DNA from: Ectocarpus siliculosus | Taxonomy: Eukaryota > Sar > Phaeophyceae > Ectocarpales > Ectocarpaceae | Reading direction: 5' to 3' | DNA length: 17,776 nt | Assembly: GCA_000310025.1 (NCBI GenBank) | Contig: FN649750.1 | Span: 204,391-222,166, forward strand | In this document: positions 17,717-17,776 of the stretch, piece after piece | How positions within the stretch are numbered: position 1 is the stretch's first letter | How the letters are laid out: each line of letters opens with the position of its first letter | Position numbers and translations under genes: made by a program | Notes under the pieces: model-generated | The model's database searches: none | The model's input: only the letters and a program-made list of their open reading frames with translations | Told to the model about the DNA's origin: nothing

Positions 17717-17776
17717 CCACAAAAGAACTTTAACCAGTATTTCTCATGCCCGCTGAAATCTCTCTAATGGTACGCA

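Overview
The window reads as nuclear DNA of an intron-rich eukaryote, most likely a brown alga (stramenopile). I infer this from long GT-AG introns (70 to 350 bp exons, 350 to 2,000 bp introns), abundant CTG/CAG triplets, GC-rich third codon positions and low-complexity protein insertions. No prokaryotic, plasmid, phage or CRISPR signature is present, so operons, ribosome binding sites and riboswitches do not apply.

Two conserved genes are secure. The first fills most of the window on the minus strand. It is an eleven-exon gene (about 14778 down to 4876) for a FIGNL1-type AAA ATPase (fidgetin-like 1), a meiotic-clade ATPase that acts on RAD51/DMC1 filaments. All ten introns were placed by matching GT-AG sites with reading phase, and the joined frame is open for 981 codons. 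The AAA core and Vps4-type C-terminal helix are complete. The first half is expanded by Ser, Gln, Asn and Gly tracts but keeps the FxxA-type RAD51-binding motif (FKTA) and the downstream FVPP motif. The first coding exon is probably missing from my model. The second gene runs the other way on the plus strand (15359 to about 17716). It encodes spliceosomal core protein Sm D1 in two exons separated by a 1,977 bp intron. The two genes are head to head with about 0.5 kb between them.

The left 4.8 kb is poorer in genes. From left to right it holds: microsatellites (1-591); a GC-rich intronless 287-codon ORF on the minus strand, followed by an A18 tract and so possibly a retrocopy (592-1455); an eleven-unit, roughly 42 bp degenerate tandem array built on a palindromic GATCATGA-like core (about 1698-2180); a patch of scattered TCATGAC words (2210-2456); and a possible but unproven plus-strand gene (about 3086-3787).

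Repeats inside introns are the main accessory content. FIGNL1 intron 5 carries a roughly 1 kb segment bounded by 28 bp inverted repeats. FIGNL1 intron 7 carries a tandem duplication that includes its own 5' splice site. The Sm D1 intron carries two direct copies and one inverted copy of a roughly 63 bp repeat, plus a separate direct duplication. I did not find a convincing new multi-gene system. The points most worth a second look are the FIGNL1 architecture, the duplicated splice donor, the inverted-repeat element, the 42 bp array and the candidate retrogene.
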